Positions 44,712 through 54,718 of a DNA stretch of 64,000 nucleotides are shown here, piece by piece; position 1 is the first letter of the stretch, and each line of letters begins with the position of its first letter. Below the pieces are notes generated by a model that saw nothing but the letters and a program-made list of their open reading frames with translations, made no database searches and was not told the origin of the DNA. This DNA comes from PGYR01 sp048267165 (lineage in GTDB: Bacteria; Bacteroidota; Ignavibacteria; Kapaibacteriales; UBA2268): NCBI GenBank assembly GCA_048267165.1, contig JBLWYD010000003.1:1-64000 (forward strand). The letters run 5' to 3'. The position numbers were made by a program, and so were the translations under genes.

Positions 44712-45032
44712 TTATTTGTAATGGTTACTTAACTCTACAATTGAGCAAATAGTGTATGTAGTTATATTATTATTGGATAAAGTTGTTCGGAATTCAATTC
44801 TATATTGTTTATTTACTCTTACTGATTCCAAACCCTTTTTATCACCTTTTAGTGCCTCGTAATTCAGACTATTAACACGGTAAAGGTCTTCTATACTATC
44901 AGCAGCACGGAGTTTGTCAATTGTCTGTATGTACTTACTTATTATTTCTTTCTGGAAAAATGCTTTCTTGTTTATTGATTTTCCATTTTCATACATATAT
45001 GACAAGTACTCTTTCTCGAATATAATTTCCAT
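44712..45032 (-). CDS. higB: HigB/RelE-like mRNA interferase toxin
   Basis: The 106-residue protein has the RelE/ParE-superfamily fold pattern: an N-terminal helical pair, YRVNSLNYEALKGDKKGLES and then RVNKQYRIEFRTTL, with the Arg/Lys-rich face used by HigB to cut mRNA at the ribosome. The C-terminal strand is NNITTYTICSIVELSNHY. It forms a two-gene unit with the HigA-like antitoxin immediately downstream. Activity is inferred from family and order; catalytic residues of this subgroup vary. Confidence 0.82.
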   Translation of the reverse strand: MEIIFEKEYLSYMYENGKSINKKAFFQKEIISKYIQTIDKLRAADSIEDLYRVNSLNYEALKGDKKGLESVRVNKQYRIEFRTTLSNNNITTYTICSIVELSNHYK

Positions 45033-45106
45033 TTACATCTATATTATTGTCTACGAAAATACGAATAAATAGTTCACTAAAAAAGTGAATAATGCAAAAC
45101 TTTATT

Positions 45107-45769
45107 TCAAAACCTTAGCAAATTGTGATTTTCCTTCAGCCATTTCTTATAAGTCTTGTAGCTGGGTTGCAATTCCTCGACTGTAAGCCAAAACTTAGCA
45201 GAATGATCCATGAACTTTAGGTGGGCTACTTCGTGGGCTACTACGTATTCCAGAACCTGTAGTGGTGCAAGCACTAGTCGCCAATTTATGTTTATATTCT
45301 TTTGGCTGCTACAAGAACCCCAGCGAGTCTTTGCTGAAGTTATCTTCACGTTTCTGTGTTTTATACCGAGTTTGTCAGTGTATTTGTCGGTGAGGAATGA
45401 GGCAATTTTCAGGGCTTTATCCTTGTACCACTTAGTCATCGTGTCCTGAAGCTTATCTCGGTACTTCTCATTTACCAAGAATCGCTCCCCATCGAATACT
45501 ATGGTTTCCCCTTCCAAATTGAATTGTACTGGATATTTCTTTCCAAGAAAAAAGAACTCATCAGTCCCGTCGAAGCTATAGTCTTTCGGCTTTTTTAGTT
45601 TTGCTACTTGTTGCTTAGTTAGTATCCATTTTTGTTTCTCTACTAGAACTTGCTCTATTTCTCTTTCAGTAGCTTTCTTAGGAGCGCGAACAGTTAGCTT
45701 ACCCCACTCGTCTATCTCTAGACTGAATGTCTGCCTTTTGGAATATATTATTTTATCGGGGGTAATCAT
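45107..45769 (-). CDS. YgjP-like zinc metallopeptidase-fold protein (DUF45)
   Basis: The 220-residue protein matches the YgjP/DUF45 family: an N-terminal beta domain (RQTFSLEIDEWGKLTVRAP), the ITSAKTRWGSCSSQKNININWRLVLAP block, and the zinc motif VVAHEVAHLKFMDHSAKFW, with HEVAH plus a distal His. It has no signal peptide, so it is cytosolic. The family is often called a putative metalloprotease; its true substrate is uncertain. It is a single gene between the toxin-antitoxin pair and the secreted protease. Confidence 0.9.
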   Translation of the reverse strand: MITPDKIIYSKRQTFSLEIDEWGKLTVRAPKKATEREIEQVLVEKQKWILTKQQVAKLKKPKDYSFDGTDEFFFLGKKYPVQFNLEGETIVFDGERFLVNEKYRDKLQDTMTKWYKDKALKIASFLTDKYTDKLGIKHRNVKITSAKTRWGSCSSQKNININWRLVLAPLQVLEYVVAHEVAHLKFMDHSAKFWLTVEELQPSYKTYKKWLKENHNLLRF

Positions 45770-45863
45770 ATTTTTGTAAATAGGTTCGAATTTATATTTA
45801 CAAAGTTATAGAAAAAGTACAATTAAGACTGCAAGTATGCATTAGTTTAATATTGCTCAATTT

Positions 45864-45893
45864 GTAACTTTAATGACTTTCAACTTGTTTATA
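45864..45893 (+). promoter_or_regulatory. Near-match to the GTAAC...TTGTTA element upstream of the protease gene
   Basis: GTAAC at 45864-45868, then 16 rather than 15 bases, then TTGTTTATA at 45885-45893, 68 bases before the ATG at 45962. The spacing and last base of the second block differ from the strict form, so it is only a weak candidate. Confidence 0.3.
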
Positions 45894-45961
45894 GTAAGAA
45901 TATGAAAGTGTTTTTTGTATATTACTAGTTAGAAGAATACCATTACCCAAAGGAACTACTT

Positions 45962-48859
45962 ATGAATAAGAAATTGCTAATAGCCTCACTAATGATTTTT
46001 TCATTTACTTTCGCTTTTGCTAAGGATAATCATAGCAATGAAAACGACCTACAAGAGCTGAACACAAGCACTATGAACGCAATAGTGCAAGTTGAAAGTG
46101 TTAATAACTCAATCAACTGGACTGAGTTCAAAAAGAGTACTACGAAGAAAGCATATCGTGCTTATGGTAAGCCAATCAGTGTTAATGGTTTCACGACTGT
46201 TAATGAAGAAAATATCGAAGCATTAGCTCTTAAATTTATAGAAGATAATCAAAGTTTACTCGGTGTAGATAAATCGCAAGTAGTTTATCATAGTTCTAAC
46301 TTTGTGCTAGGTAAATGGTACGTACACCTAAAACAAGAGATAAATGGGCTTCCCGTGGCATTCTCTGGTATTGAGCTGAAAGTAAATAAGAATGCTCAGA
46401 TTTTCTCTTATGGAGTGGAATATTATGAGACTAAAAAAGTTGATTTGACTCCCATTATTAGTTTCAACCAAGCATACAAATTAGAAACTCAAATAAACCC
46501 TGAAGTAAGTTTATTAATGAATGATAATAGCTCTGGGGAGCTTTACGCTTTCCCAATCTACGAAAATGGAAGCTATAGAATAGAAGCGGCATACAGAGCA
46601 GAGTACAATGTAGATAATAATGAATATGCGGTATATATCTCGTCTATCAATGGTCAGACTCTATTCAGAAAGAAGATGACTCACGAGTTAAAAACAACTG
46701 TCGAAGTACATACGAACGTAAAAGAAGAGGACGCTCTTAGCCCAGTAGTTAGAAAGCCAGCTGACTATCAGACAATTAGAATAAAAGGTAAAGAATACAC
46801 AACTGGATTAGATGGTAAATTGGAACTAGACCTAAATACTGATGAGCAAGTGGTTGTCAATTTTGAAGGTCCATGGGTAACATTCGAAAATCAAGTATTT
46901 GAGCAGGGTAAGATTAATACAGTAATCAAAGCTGGCGAGAATAATGTTATTGAGTGGAATGATTCTAATAGTGATATAAGAGAACGTATGGTAGTATATC
47001 ATTTGAATAAAATCAGAGATTACTACAAAGCATTCGATACAACTAAAAAAGCAATGGATTTCCAGTTGGAACTACTATTTGACAAGAGTACTAGATTCGG
47101 AACTACTCCTAATGCATACTCAGGTGGGAAAGTTATTGGCTATGTTAATATAAATGATAAATCGGCTAGATATGCAGAAACACCAACTGTATTATATCAC
47201 GAATATGGACATAGTATCAATAGATTACTTTACCAAGAGCTTGGTCAGGCAGAAGGAATGATAAACGGGTCAGCAAATGAAGGAATTGGTGATATAACAG
47301 CTGCATTTATGGTAGATGACCCTAGACTTGGATATGGTGCTTATCCAGCAAACCCAACTCAATATTTGCGTAATTGTAAAAATACTTTTAAATATCCCGA
47401 TGATATAATTGGTGAAATACATCACGATGGACAAATACTATCTGGTGCATTGTGGGATATACGAGAACTCACTGATTTAGAAACAGCTAGAAATCTTGCT
47501 CACTTCGCTCGATATGGGCTTCCTGATGATGCAGAAAATGATGTTTGTTTTAGTGAATGGTTGATTGAGGTTTTGGTAGCAGATGACGATGATGGAGATT
47601 TGACTAATGGAACTCCGCATAGCCAAGCGATTACTACTGCTTTCGACAATCATAATATCGGATTTGATTTGATGCTACGTAAAGGCTTGTTACACGACCA
47701 AAAGATTGACATTCTATCTGCTGGGAATACTGTAACAGTTTATAGTGATATACTAGCTGAGTCTAATTTCAATAAGGATAGTTTAGAAATCTCTTTAATA
47801 TATTCTTATGATAATTTCAAAACAAAAACGGAAATTCCATTTTCACAAGCCAATAAAGTAAAAAATGGTTATAAGTATGAGTTTAACATAGGTAACAATT
47901 TTGCTCTTATAAGCTATTACTTCAATATCAGAAATGAAACTACAGGTAAAATAACAGAGAAAATAGGCACGAAATCAGGTAAGGGTATTTTTAATTATGA
48001 GCTAGGATTTATTGAAAAGAAAAGAGAAGAAATGCTAAGTAATGAATGGGAATTCAAAAGAGTTGGGTCTAATAGTGGTGCTAAACTCGAAATAGCTACG
48101 CCCGATGAATTCGACTATTCAGTATTTGGTTTTCCACTTAAACAAGTATCTGATTCAGAAGATTCAGACGGCATATCTATAGTAACTGGAGCTAGTGCAA
48201 ACATGCAAACTAATTTCAATAGTGTTCCCTTTACTGCTCTAGAAGGGTACTCACCCAAATACAATTTAAACGATTATAATTACCCAGTTCTTAAATTCAA
48301 ATCATGGTATTCTAAATATTATCTTGATCCATCAGCTGATATTGACTTATTAGTATATGTTAGTTCTGATGGTGGTAATAGTTGGAAAGAGGCATTCAAA
48401 TTGGATGATGAAACGGAAGCAAAAGAAAACTGGAATCAACATTATATTGTTATAAATGATTTCGTTGCATCAACAGATCAGTTTCAGTTCGCAATTCGTC
48501 TAAGTCCTAATAGTCAGTTTAGAGTAGTTAGTGGTTATCCAACTTGTTTTTCCGAATTCCAAATAGATGATATTAGTATAATAGACCCTGAAGTTGCAAG
48601 TTCTGTGGAATCAGAATTGGGCAACCAGTATAGCGTAGTAGTTGATACGGATAATATCAAAATCAGCATTGCTGACGGAGAAACAACAGAAAGTGATATT
48701 AATTTGTTCGATATTAATGGACGCGTATTAGCCACCAAATCGAATACTAATCACAGCAGAACCATAGCTATTAGCAGAAGTAATCTAGTTACAGGAGTTT
48801 ATTTCCTAGAGATTAACAATGGTAAGCAGGTTATTACTAAGAAAGTATTGATTGACTAG
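45962..48859 (+). CDS. Secreted M36 (fungalysin-like) metalloprotease with T9SS sorting domain
   Basis: The 965-residue exported protein has a signal peptide (MNKKLLIASLMIFSFTFAFA), an FTP-type propeptide (about 75-220: LALKFIEDNQSLLGVDKSQV, GKWYVHLKQEINGLPVAFSG), and a zinc protease domain with VLYHEYGHSINRLLYQEL (HEYGH at 413-417) and the third ligand in SANEGIGDITA (Glu440). A beta-sandwich follows (about 690-880: FKSWYSKYYLDPSADIDLLV and SSDGGNSWKEAF). The end carries a short T9SS-like domain (DINLFDINGRVLATKSN to GKQVITKKVLID). It should degrade extracellular protein after removal of its propeptide. It stands alone. Confidence 0.92.
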   Translation: MNKKLLIASLMIFSFTFAFAKDNHSNENDLQELNTSTMNAIVQVESVNNSINWTEFKKSTTKKAYRAYGKPISVNGFTTVNEENIEALALKFIEDNQSLLGVDKSQVVYHSSNFVLGKWYVHLKQEINGLPVAFSGIELKVNKNAQIFSYGVEYYETKKVDLTPIISFNQAYKLETQINPEVSLLMNDNSSGELYAFPIYENGSYRIEAAYRAEYNVDNNEYAVYISSINGQTLFRKKMTHELKTTVEVHTNVKEEDALSPVVRKPADYQTIRIKGKEYTTGLDGKLELDLNTDEQVVVNFEGPWVTFENQVFEQGKINTVIKAGENNVIEWNDSNSDIRERMVVYHLNKIRDYYKAFDTTKKAMDFQLELLFDKSTRFGTTPNAYSGGKVIGYVNINDKSARYAETPTVLYHEYGHSINRLLYQELGQAEGMINGSANEGIGDITAAFMVDDPRLGYGAYPANPTQYLRNCKNTFKYPDDIIGEIHHDGQILSGALWDIRELTDLETARNLAHFARYGLPDDAENDVCFSEWLIEVLVADDDDGDLTNGTPHSQAITTAFDNHNIGFDLMLRKGLLHDQKIDILSAGNTVTVYSDILAESNFNKDSLEISLIYSYDNFKTKTEIPFSQANKVKNGYKYEFNIGNNFALISYYFNIRNETTGKITEKIGTKSGKGIFNYELGFIEKKREEMLSNEWEFKRVGSNSGAKLEIATPDEFDYSVFGFPLKQVSDSEDSDGISIVTGASANMQTNFNSVPFTALEGYSPKYNLNDYNYPVLKFKSWYSKYYLDPSADIDLLVYVSSDGGNSWKEAFKLDDETEAKENWNQHYIVINDFVASTDQFQFAIRLSPNSQFRVVSGYPTCFSEFQIDDISIIDPEVASSVESELGNQYSVVVDTDNIKISIADGETTESDINLFDINGRVLATKSNTNHSRTIAISRSNLVTGVYFLEINNGKQVITKKVLID

Positions 48860-48862
48860 GGA

Positions 48863-49075
48863 TTAATTCTTGTCTTTATCGATAGGAATTGTTCTTGGTG
48901 TCATTTCTTTCAGGAATTTATCTATATATTTGTCATCAAGGAAAATCAAAATCACTGAAATGATATAAAGTGGGATAGTGAATGTCATATCCACTTGAAG
49001 AGACAAAGCTAACACATTGCTAAACAAAGTAGCAATGAGTAAGTAAAGTCCAATATGTTTTATTTTTGGTTTCAT
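48863..49075 (-). CDS. Small membrane protein of unknown function
   Basis: A 70-residue protein from ATG 49075 with two hydrophobic helices (HIGLYLLIATLFSNVLALSL, IPLYIISVILIFL) and a charged tail (KFLKEMTPRTIPIDKDKN). The frame extends to 49189, but that start would overlap the divergent membrane-protein gene, so 49075 is preferred. It converges with the protease gene, four bases apart. No family recognised. Confidence 0.55.
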   Translation of the reverse strand: MKPKIKHIGLYLLIATLFSNVLALSLQVDMTFTIPLYIISVILIFLDDKYIDKFLKEMTPRTIPIDKDKN

Positions 49076-49151
49076 CTTATAAATATAAACGTTTAATAAT
49101 CGTATTTGTTTTGCATAGCCAGCAGTTACAATAAATATAAAGGAAAGTACA

Positions 49152-49601
49152 ATGGGAATGGAAAAAAGTGTTTTAATAATCTTGCACATATTGGGTGCTT
49201 CTATTTGGATAGGCGGTATGCTTATAATGGCACTAGGCGCATTACCGAAAGCTAAGAAAGCAAATGATGCCTCATTATTAAAGAATTACGAGGGCTCATT
49301 CCATATATTGGGTATGATAGCTATCACTATACAATTCCTAACTGGTTTCCGATTAGCTATGATATATGCTGGTGGAATGAAAGGACTATTCGATTTTTCT
49401 AATCATGCAGCTGTTCTATTTATGTGGAAATTAGTGATTGTACTACTTTCTGCGGGACTATTTGTTGTTTTCAAAAAGAAAACTCTTTCAAACTTAGATA
49501 ATAATAATATTTCTAGTGCTTCGGCTATTGTTTGGATTATCGCAGTACTAGCAATTGCTCAAATGGTACTAGGACTTGGTTTCAGCCGCGGTATCATCTA
49601 G
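49152..49601 (+). CDS. CopD-like four-helix membrane protein
   Basis: The 149-residue protein has four membrane helices. The first, VLIILHILGASIWIGGMLIM, carries the His and Trp-Ile-Gly-Gly pattern of CopD/HemJ-like heme or copper membrane proteins, and further His residues occur in FHILGMIAIT and in the SNHAAVLFMWK segment. This layout suggests heme or copper binding in the membrane, but the exact role is open. Its 3' end overlaps the convergent uvrC gene by 33 bases. Confidence 0.75.
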   Translation: MGMEKSVLIILHILGASIWIGGMLIMALGALPKAKKANDASLLKNYEGSFHILGMIAITIQFLTGFRLAMIYAGGMKGLFDFSNHAAVLFMWKLVIVLLSAGLFVVFKKKTLSNLDNNNISSASAIVWIIAVLAIAQMVLGLGFSRGII

Positions 49602-51428
49602 ACTACTACTATCTTTCTCGGCGAAGTACTTGTGGATTGACTTCGCTTGTTTTTCGCCGAGATGGACTTTTAGCTGAGCCACAGTGCATTTACGTATTGC
49701 TTCAACTGACCCCAAATCTATTAATAGCTTCTGTGCTGTTTTAGCACCTATTCCCGGTATATCAGTTAGCTCTGTTCTGAAAGTACGCTTGGAGCGTAGC
49801 TGTCTGTGATATGTAATAGCAAACCTATGGGCTTCGTCTCGCAATTGCTGTATTAACCTCAATGAGCTAGATGTTCTCGGCAAAAGTACTGCCTCCGAAT
49901 TCCCTGGGAAGAATACTTCTTCCAATCTTTTAGCAAGACCAATAATTGCAACTTTATCGAATATTCCCAACTCTTTCAATATACCTACGGCTGATGATAG
50001 CTGCCCCTTACCGCCGTCTATTACTATTAGGTCGGGTAATCTCTGATTCTCATTTATCAATCGAGTATATCGGCGCTGAACTGCTTCCCTCATAGCTGCG
50101 AAATCATCGTTTTTGTTTACAGTCTGATTTTTATATTTGCGATATTCTGATTTTTTTGGCTTCCCATCTTCGAAGCAAACCATAGAGCTGACTAGCTCAG
50201 TACCGTGAAGATGTGAGTTATCAAAACATTCTATTATCCTCGGGATTTTTTTCAATCTCAAGTCACGCTGTAGAGCTTGCACTGCGTGTGGTACAGTTTG
50301 CTCACGTTTGGAAATAGCTAGCAAATATTCTTTTAAAACATACTTTGCATTATTTTCTGCCAAATCGATTAGGTGACGTTTATCACCTATTTTCGGGATT
50401 TTAATATGAACAGTCGCCTTTCGCTTTTCAGTTAAGATAGAGCTGAGTGTTTCTATATCCTCTGGCTCTGATGGTAAGAAAATCTCCTTGGGCACGAAAT
50501 CTTGTTCCGAATACCACGTATCTAGTGTACGTTGGAGGATTTCTTCATCAGCTAGATTATCTGCTTTCTTTATTATGAAATGCTTTCTCCCTATCAGCTT
50601 ACCTTCTCGAACAGTAAAAACTAGTGAACAAGCCGTATTTTCTTCCCTATAGATTCCGAATACATCGCGATCAATTAGGTCAGCTGTAACTACTTTCTGC
50701 TTAGATACGAATTGCCTGATAGCCCCGAGTTGGTCTCGCGCTTCAGCCGCTTCTTCAAACTTCATTTCTTCAGATAGCTGTTCCATTCTGTCTCTTAGAA
50801 ACAGCTCCAAATCACGAGTTTTACCACTCAATATACTCTTAGCATAATCAACATATTTGTTGTATTCTTGGAAAGGTATCAGTCCCTCACAAGGCCCATC
50901 GCATTTCTTTATATGGAATTCGAGACAGACTTTATGTTTTTTCTCCAGTATAGAACTAGCTGTTATATTCAGATTGCAAGTCCGCAACCGGAATAGCTTA
51001 TGTATTAGGTCTAGCACTCTGTGCATATCACCAACTTTGGTGAATGGGCCATAATATTTGGAGCCGTCACGCACAACTGTCCTTGTTTGGAATATACGTG
51101 GGTATGGCTCACTTGTAACCTTCACATAGGGGTAAGACTTATCATCTTTAAGGTTAATGTTGTAGCGTGGTTTATGCTTCTTTATAAGCGTATCTTCTAG
51201 TATCAGAGCTTCCGCTTCTGAGTCAGTTACGATTACTTCCACATCTTCTATTTTGCCGACTAATGCGCGAGTTTTCGCATCATGTTGCTTTTGCTTATTG
51301 AAATAGGAACGCACTCTATTGCGGAGCTTTATCGCTTTGCCCACATAGATAATCTTACCCGATTCGTCTTTGTATTGGTATATACCTGGCTTTTGGGGGA
51401 GGTTCGCTATTTTGTCTGTCAAATCCAT
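49569..51428 (-). CDS. uvrC: Excinuclease ABC subunit C
   Basis: UvrC makes both incisions in nucleotide excision repair. The 619-residue protein has the GIY-YIG nuclease at the start (KPGIYQYKDESGKIIYVGKA), a UVR motif near residue 205 (LSEEMKFEEAAEARDQL), the RNase H-like C-terminal nuclease (IECFDNSHLHGTELVSSMVC, then LIVIDGGKGQL), and the helix-hairpin-helix DNA-binding end (DIPGIGAKTAQKLLIDLGS). Length is normal. It is one base downstream of the SDR gene. Its 3' end overlaps the opposing CopD-like gene. Confidence 0.97.
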   Translation of the reverse strand: MDLTDKIANLPQKPGIYQYKDESGKIIYVGKAIKLRNRVRSYFNKQKQHDAKTRALVGKIEDVEVIVTDSEAEALILEDTLIKKHKPRYNINLKDDKSYPYVKVTSEPYPRIFQTRTVVRDGSKYYGPFTKVGDMHRVLDLIHKLFRLRTCNLNITASSILEKKHKVCLEFHIKKCDGPCEGLIPFQEYNKYVDYAKSILSGKTRDLELFLRDRMEQLSEEMKFEEAAEARDQLGAIRQFVSKQKVVTADLIDRDVFGIYREENTACSLVFTVREGKLIGRKHFIIKKADNLADEEILQRTLDTWYSEQDFVPKEIFLPSEPEDIETLSSILTEKRKATVHIKIPKIGDKRHLIDLAENNAKYVLKEYLLAISKREQTVPHAVQALQRDLRLKKIPRIIECFDNSHLHGTELVSSMVCFEDGKPKKSEYRKYKNQTVNKNDDFAAMREAVQRRYTRLINENQRLPDLIVIDGGKGQLSSAVGILKELGIFDKVAIIGLAKRLEEVFFPGNSEAVLLPRTSSSLRLIQQLRDEAHRFAITYHRQLRSKRTFRTELTDIPGIGAKTAQKLLIDLGSVEAIRKCTVAQLKVHLGEKQAKSIHKYFAEKDSSSLDDTAAETKS

Positions 51429-51429
51429 T

Positions 51430-52125
51430 TTATATATTGCCTTGCTTTGGCCTAAGTACTATTTCTTCGATTGTCGTTCTTTGTTCTGTTATTGCTTCTA
51501 TAGCCGGGAGAATAGCTGTTGCTACATCTTCTGGAATCATCATTTTGTGCTCGTGTTCTTTTCGCAAATCATCAGGCCATAGATCAGTACTAGTCGCTCC
51601 TGGGTAAACGTTTACCACATCTACTCCGTCCTGACGAAGCTCTTCTCTTAGTACTTTCATCATAGTAGAAACAGCCGATTTACTCGCAGAATACAAGCTA
51701 TTACCAGTGAAAATATCATTAACAGCAACAGACAAAATATTCACAATTCCACCTTTGTTTGTTACCAAATCATCTACGAATAACCTAGTAGTAGCGAAGA
51801 CCGAGCGGTAATTTATATCATTCACGGCATCAAAATCCTCTATCGTCATATCCTTATAGTCCTTGACGATTGTGATACCAGCATTATTTATGAGAATATC
51901 TATGCTAATATTATCACTTTTTAGCTGCTCTCTGAACTTGAGTAGGTTTTCGTATTTGGCAAAATCAACTTGGTAATACGATGTATTGGGTCTGAGTTTG
52001 CTAGTCGCAGTTTCGCCTCTACCTGTTACTATTACGTTCGCTCCTTTGTCTGCTAACTTGTTAGCTATTGCCCAGCCGATACCTCGAGTGGAGCCAGTAA
52101 TAAGTACGTTCTTTCCTTTCAGCAT
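51430..52125 (-). CDS. Short-chain dehydrogenase/reductase
   Basis: The 231-residue protein has the classical SDR features: the NAD(P) site VLITGSTRGIGWAIA (8-22), NNAGI near residue 85, and the catalytic Tyr and Lys in SLYSASKSAVSTMMKVL, followed by NVYPGATSTDLW. It resembles FabG-like reductases but is short, so the substrate cannot be given. Its stop and the uvrC ATG are one base apart, and the two are probably cotranscribed. Confidence 0.92.
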   Translation of the reverse strand: MLKGKNVLITGSTRGIGWAIANKLADKGANVIVTGRGETATSKLRPNTSYYQVDFAKYENLLKFREQLKSDNISIDILINNAGITIVKDYKDMTIEDFDAVNDINYRSVFATTRLFVDDLVTNKGGIVNILSVAVNDIFTGNSLYSASKSAVSTMMKVLREELRQDGVDVVNVYPGATSTDLWPDDLRKEHEHKMMIPEDVATAILPAIEAITEQRTTIEEIVLRPKQGNI

Positions 52126-52238
52126 ATTCTTCTACTATTTTCAATATTATTATACGCAAGATACGGAAAAGTCTGTGCTTTCTTTTAATTGTGATTTAAC
52201 TATATTTTAGATTAATTATGAAATAATAAGAGCAAATT

Positions 52239-52267
52239 GAAACAAATTATTAATTATTTTGTTATCT
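52239..52267 (+). promoter_or_regulatory. GAAAC-N15-TTGTTATCT, one-mismatch ECF-like element
   Basis: GAAAC at 52239-52243, 15 bases, TTGTTATCT at 52259-52267, 30 bases before the ATG at 52298 of an exported protein gene. It differs from the strict element in one base of the first block. Confidence 0.45.
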
Positions 52268-52297
52268 AATTATCTTACACCTATAAAAATAGATACT

Positions 52298-53836
52298 ATG
52301 AATTTCAGAAAAATCATCTACAGCTTAGTCTTATTTATTCCATTTTTATTTGCGTCAGCAAATACGATTTTTGAGCAGAACTCATTACGTATTCATAAGC
52401 AAAGTGATTTAACGGAATTTATTAAAAACAATCCCGACTGTACTGAAATAACAGGTAATGTAATTATTGAATCAACAGAAGGAGAAATAACTGACATCTC
52501 TAGCTTGAATAAAATCGAATTTATTAAAAGTGATTTAGTAATAAGGAATAACCCAGCTCTTACCACTATTAATGGGTTTGAGAACTTAAAAAAGGTCTCT
52601 GGTAGATTTACAATAGAGAATAATGCTAATCTGAGTTCTCTTAATGGATTTTCAAGATTAGATACGATATTTGGTACAATCTCTATAAACAACAATAGAA
52701 TTGAATCGCTTGATGGGTTAAAAAATTTGAATTATTGTGATGATATTTTGATTACAAATGAACATTTTTTTACTTCTTTTGAAAACTGGTCTAAGACTTT
52801 AAGGGCGAGAAGGGTATTTTTAGATAACTGTTCTTCTCTCAATAGCTTAAAGGAACTTGGGTATATTAAGAATAGGTTTGGTATTGGACTAACTAGATGT
52901 AACAATATTATTAGTTTAAAGGAATTAGAATTAATTGAAGTATTTAGTCAAATTCAGATTAATCAATGTTTGAATTTTACCTCTCTAGAACTTAAAAACT
53001 TAAAGGATGTTAGTGTCATTGAATTTACTCACAACCCAAAATTAGTTTCTATCAAAAGTTTAAAGAATGTAAAAGAAGCTAATTATATAAATATATCAAA
53101 TAATCAATCACTTGAAAGTATTTCTGGACTTGATAGTATTATTGATATTATTACCTCTCTTATTATAGAGAATAATTCAAACTTAAAAAGTTTGAAACCC
53201 TTAAATAATCTTAGTCAAGTAGGTGAACAAACTCGTTGGACGGAATATGGTTTTGGTAAAATCAAAATTATTAATAATAGTCAATTAAAAAATCTTGAAG
53301 GATTAGAAAAATTGCGTCATTTACATGGTGAGTTCACAATTAGTAACAATGTAAACTTAGAATCTTTACTAGGATTGGAAATTTATTCTTTAACCTCCGG
53401 GAGAGAAGTTATAAGTCATCCATTTACGTATAGATATCTAGATCCAATGTTTATTATTAAAGATAACCCTAAACTTAATGATTGCGCTATAAGTTCTATA
53501 TGCAAATATTATATTGAAAATAAGGTTGAATTTAGCGAGAATGGAATTGAATGTAGTAATTTAAAAGATGTATTAGCGAACTGTCAACTAACGGATGTTA
53601 AAACTATCGGAGATAGGCAATGTGATGCTATATTTCCTAATCCAACAACTGGTATAGTGAAATTACCTTCTTGTAATGACGGAATAAATGAATTAACAAT
53701 TTTTGATAGCTATGGCAAGGTAGTATTCCAATCTAATAAATATACTAGCTCAAACTATAATTTGTCAAATTTAAGCAATGGTTTGTATAATTTAGTCTTT
53801 AATGGGAAATATTTCAAAATTATAAAGAATGATTAA
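52298..53836 (+). CDS. Secreted leucine-rich-repeat-like protein with T9SS sorting domain
   Basis: I place the start at ATG 52298, which opens the signal peptide (MNFRKIIYSLVLFIPFLFAS); the frame extends 13 codons upstream. The 512-residue product has repeats of ~22-25 residues with a leading Leu/Ile strand and Asn turn (LVIRNNPALTTINGFENLKKV, FTIENNANLSSLNGFSRLDTI, ISINNNRIESLDGLKNL, INISNNQSLESISGLDSI), like the receptor L domain/LRR class of Bacteroidota surface proteins. The T9SS domain is IFPNPTTGIVKLPSC to KYFKIIKND. Likely a cell-surface binding protein of unknown ligand. Confidence 0.85.
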   Translation: MNFRKIIYSLVLFIPFLFASANTIFEQNSLRIHKQSDLTEFIKNNPDCTEITGNVIIESTEGEITDISSLNKIEFIKSDLVIRNNPALTTINGFENLKKVSGRFTIENNANLSSLNGFSRLDTIFGTISINNNRIESLDGLKNLNYCDDILITNEHFFTSFENWSKTLRARRVFLDNCSSLNSLKELGYIKNRFGIGLTRCNNIISLKELELIEVFSQIQINQCLNFTSLELKNLKDVSVIEFTHNPKLVSIKSLKNVKEANYINISNNQSLESISGLDSIIDIITSLIIENNSNLKSLKPLNNLSQVGEQTRWTEYGFGKIKIINNSQLKNLEGLEKLRHLHGEFTISNNVNLESLLGLEIYSLTSGREVISHPFTYRYLDPMFIIKDNPKLNDCAISSICKYYIENKVEFSENGIECSNLKDVLANCQLTDVKTIGDRQCDAIFPNPTTGIVKLPSCNDGINELTIFDSYGKVVFQSNKYTSSNYNLSNLSNGLYNLVFNGKYFKIIKND

Positions 53837-54010
53837 TTAAATATGAATTCTGTCATCGAATTATCTGACTTTTACAACTAAGAGGAGGTGTAACGACTGA
53901 AGAGTCTAGCAAATTATTTGTAAGCATTCGACTGGAAGTGGGAACAACTCAGTCCGGAGTTTAATTATAAGTTAGTCTTCATTTTACAATAACTCTCTTA
54001 GTAATCGAAC

Positions 54011-54718
54011 TCAATGACAACAGTTCTCGACTGGTTGCTCAACCGTAGTAGGTAATTCTGGGGAAATATAAGGAATGCCCAAAGCCATACCACGCAATAT
54101 CATTAGTATAGCTACTACCGCTACGCCGTAAGGAATAAGCTTAGTGAACTTCTGTCTGACACCGGCACTAGCGAAAATACCAAGATAGCTAACAGCGAAC
54201 ATAGCTGGGGCTGTACCTATTCCGAAGCCAGCCATAAAGCCCATACTGCTCGCATAGTCTGCTATACCTAGTGAGGCAGCTAAGGCAACATATACTAGTC
54301 CGCATGGCAAAAGTCCGTTGAGTAACCCAAGAGTGAATAGAGCCAGTTTGCCTTTTTTGCGAAGGAAAGTAGAGAAATACCCTTTTAGTTTACTGACTCC
54401 TGAATAGAAGAAGCTATCTGCTTTGCCTGATATTTTGAATATTTTGGGGCCGAAAGTGAGTACTAGCATTAGCACACCGATTATAATGCTCAGCTTTTCC
54501 TGTATTCCAGAGAAGCTAATAGCAGAGCCGATGAGTCCTAGTATTGTACCGAGTATCATATAGGTTATGATACGTCCGCCATTGTAGAATGCATTGTCAA
54601 CGGCGATAGAGGTTTTGTTAGTGCTTTTGTGTGGGATAGCTAGGGCTATTGGGCCGCACATACCTACGCAGTGCATGCTACCCAATATACCTAGTAAGAA
54701 CCCTGTTACGATTTCCAT
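54011..54718 (-). CDS. SafE/TauE family membrane protein of the cbb3 assembly operon
   Basis: The 235-residue protein has six hydrophobic helices and begins GFLLGILGSMHCVGMCGPIA, a Met-His-Cys-Met-Cys segment typical of the sulfite-exporter TauE/SafE-like proteins encoded next to fixH (sometimes called CcoH- or heavy-metal-associated). The Cys residues suggest copper binding, and the C-terminus ends in NCCH. It overlaps fixH by one base and is the last gene of the cbb3 oxidase operon. A role in copper supply for oxidase assembly is inferred from context. Confidence 0.85.
   Translation of the reverse strand: MEIVTGFLLGILGSMHCVGMCGPIALAIPHKSTNKTSIAVDNAFYNGGRIITYMILGTILGLIGSAISFSGIQEKLSIIIGVLMLVLTFGPKIFKISGKADSFFYSGVSKLKGYFSTFLRKKGKLALFTLGLLNGLLPCGLVYVALAASLGIADYASSMGFMAGFGIGTAPAMFAVSYLGIFASAGVRQKFTKLIPYGVAVVAILMILRGMALGIPYISPELPTTVEQPVENCCH

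Noticed and set aside
48863..49189. Longer 108-residue version of the small membrane protein
   Set aside because: The upstream start lies inside the divergent CopD-like gene, and the internal ATG at 49075 gives a more typical two-helix protein.
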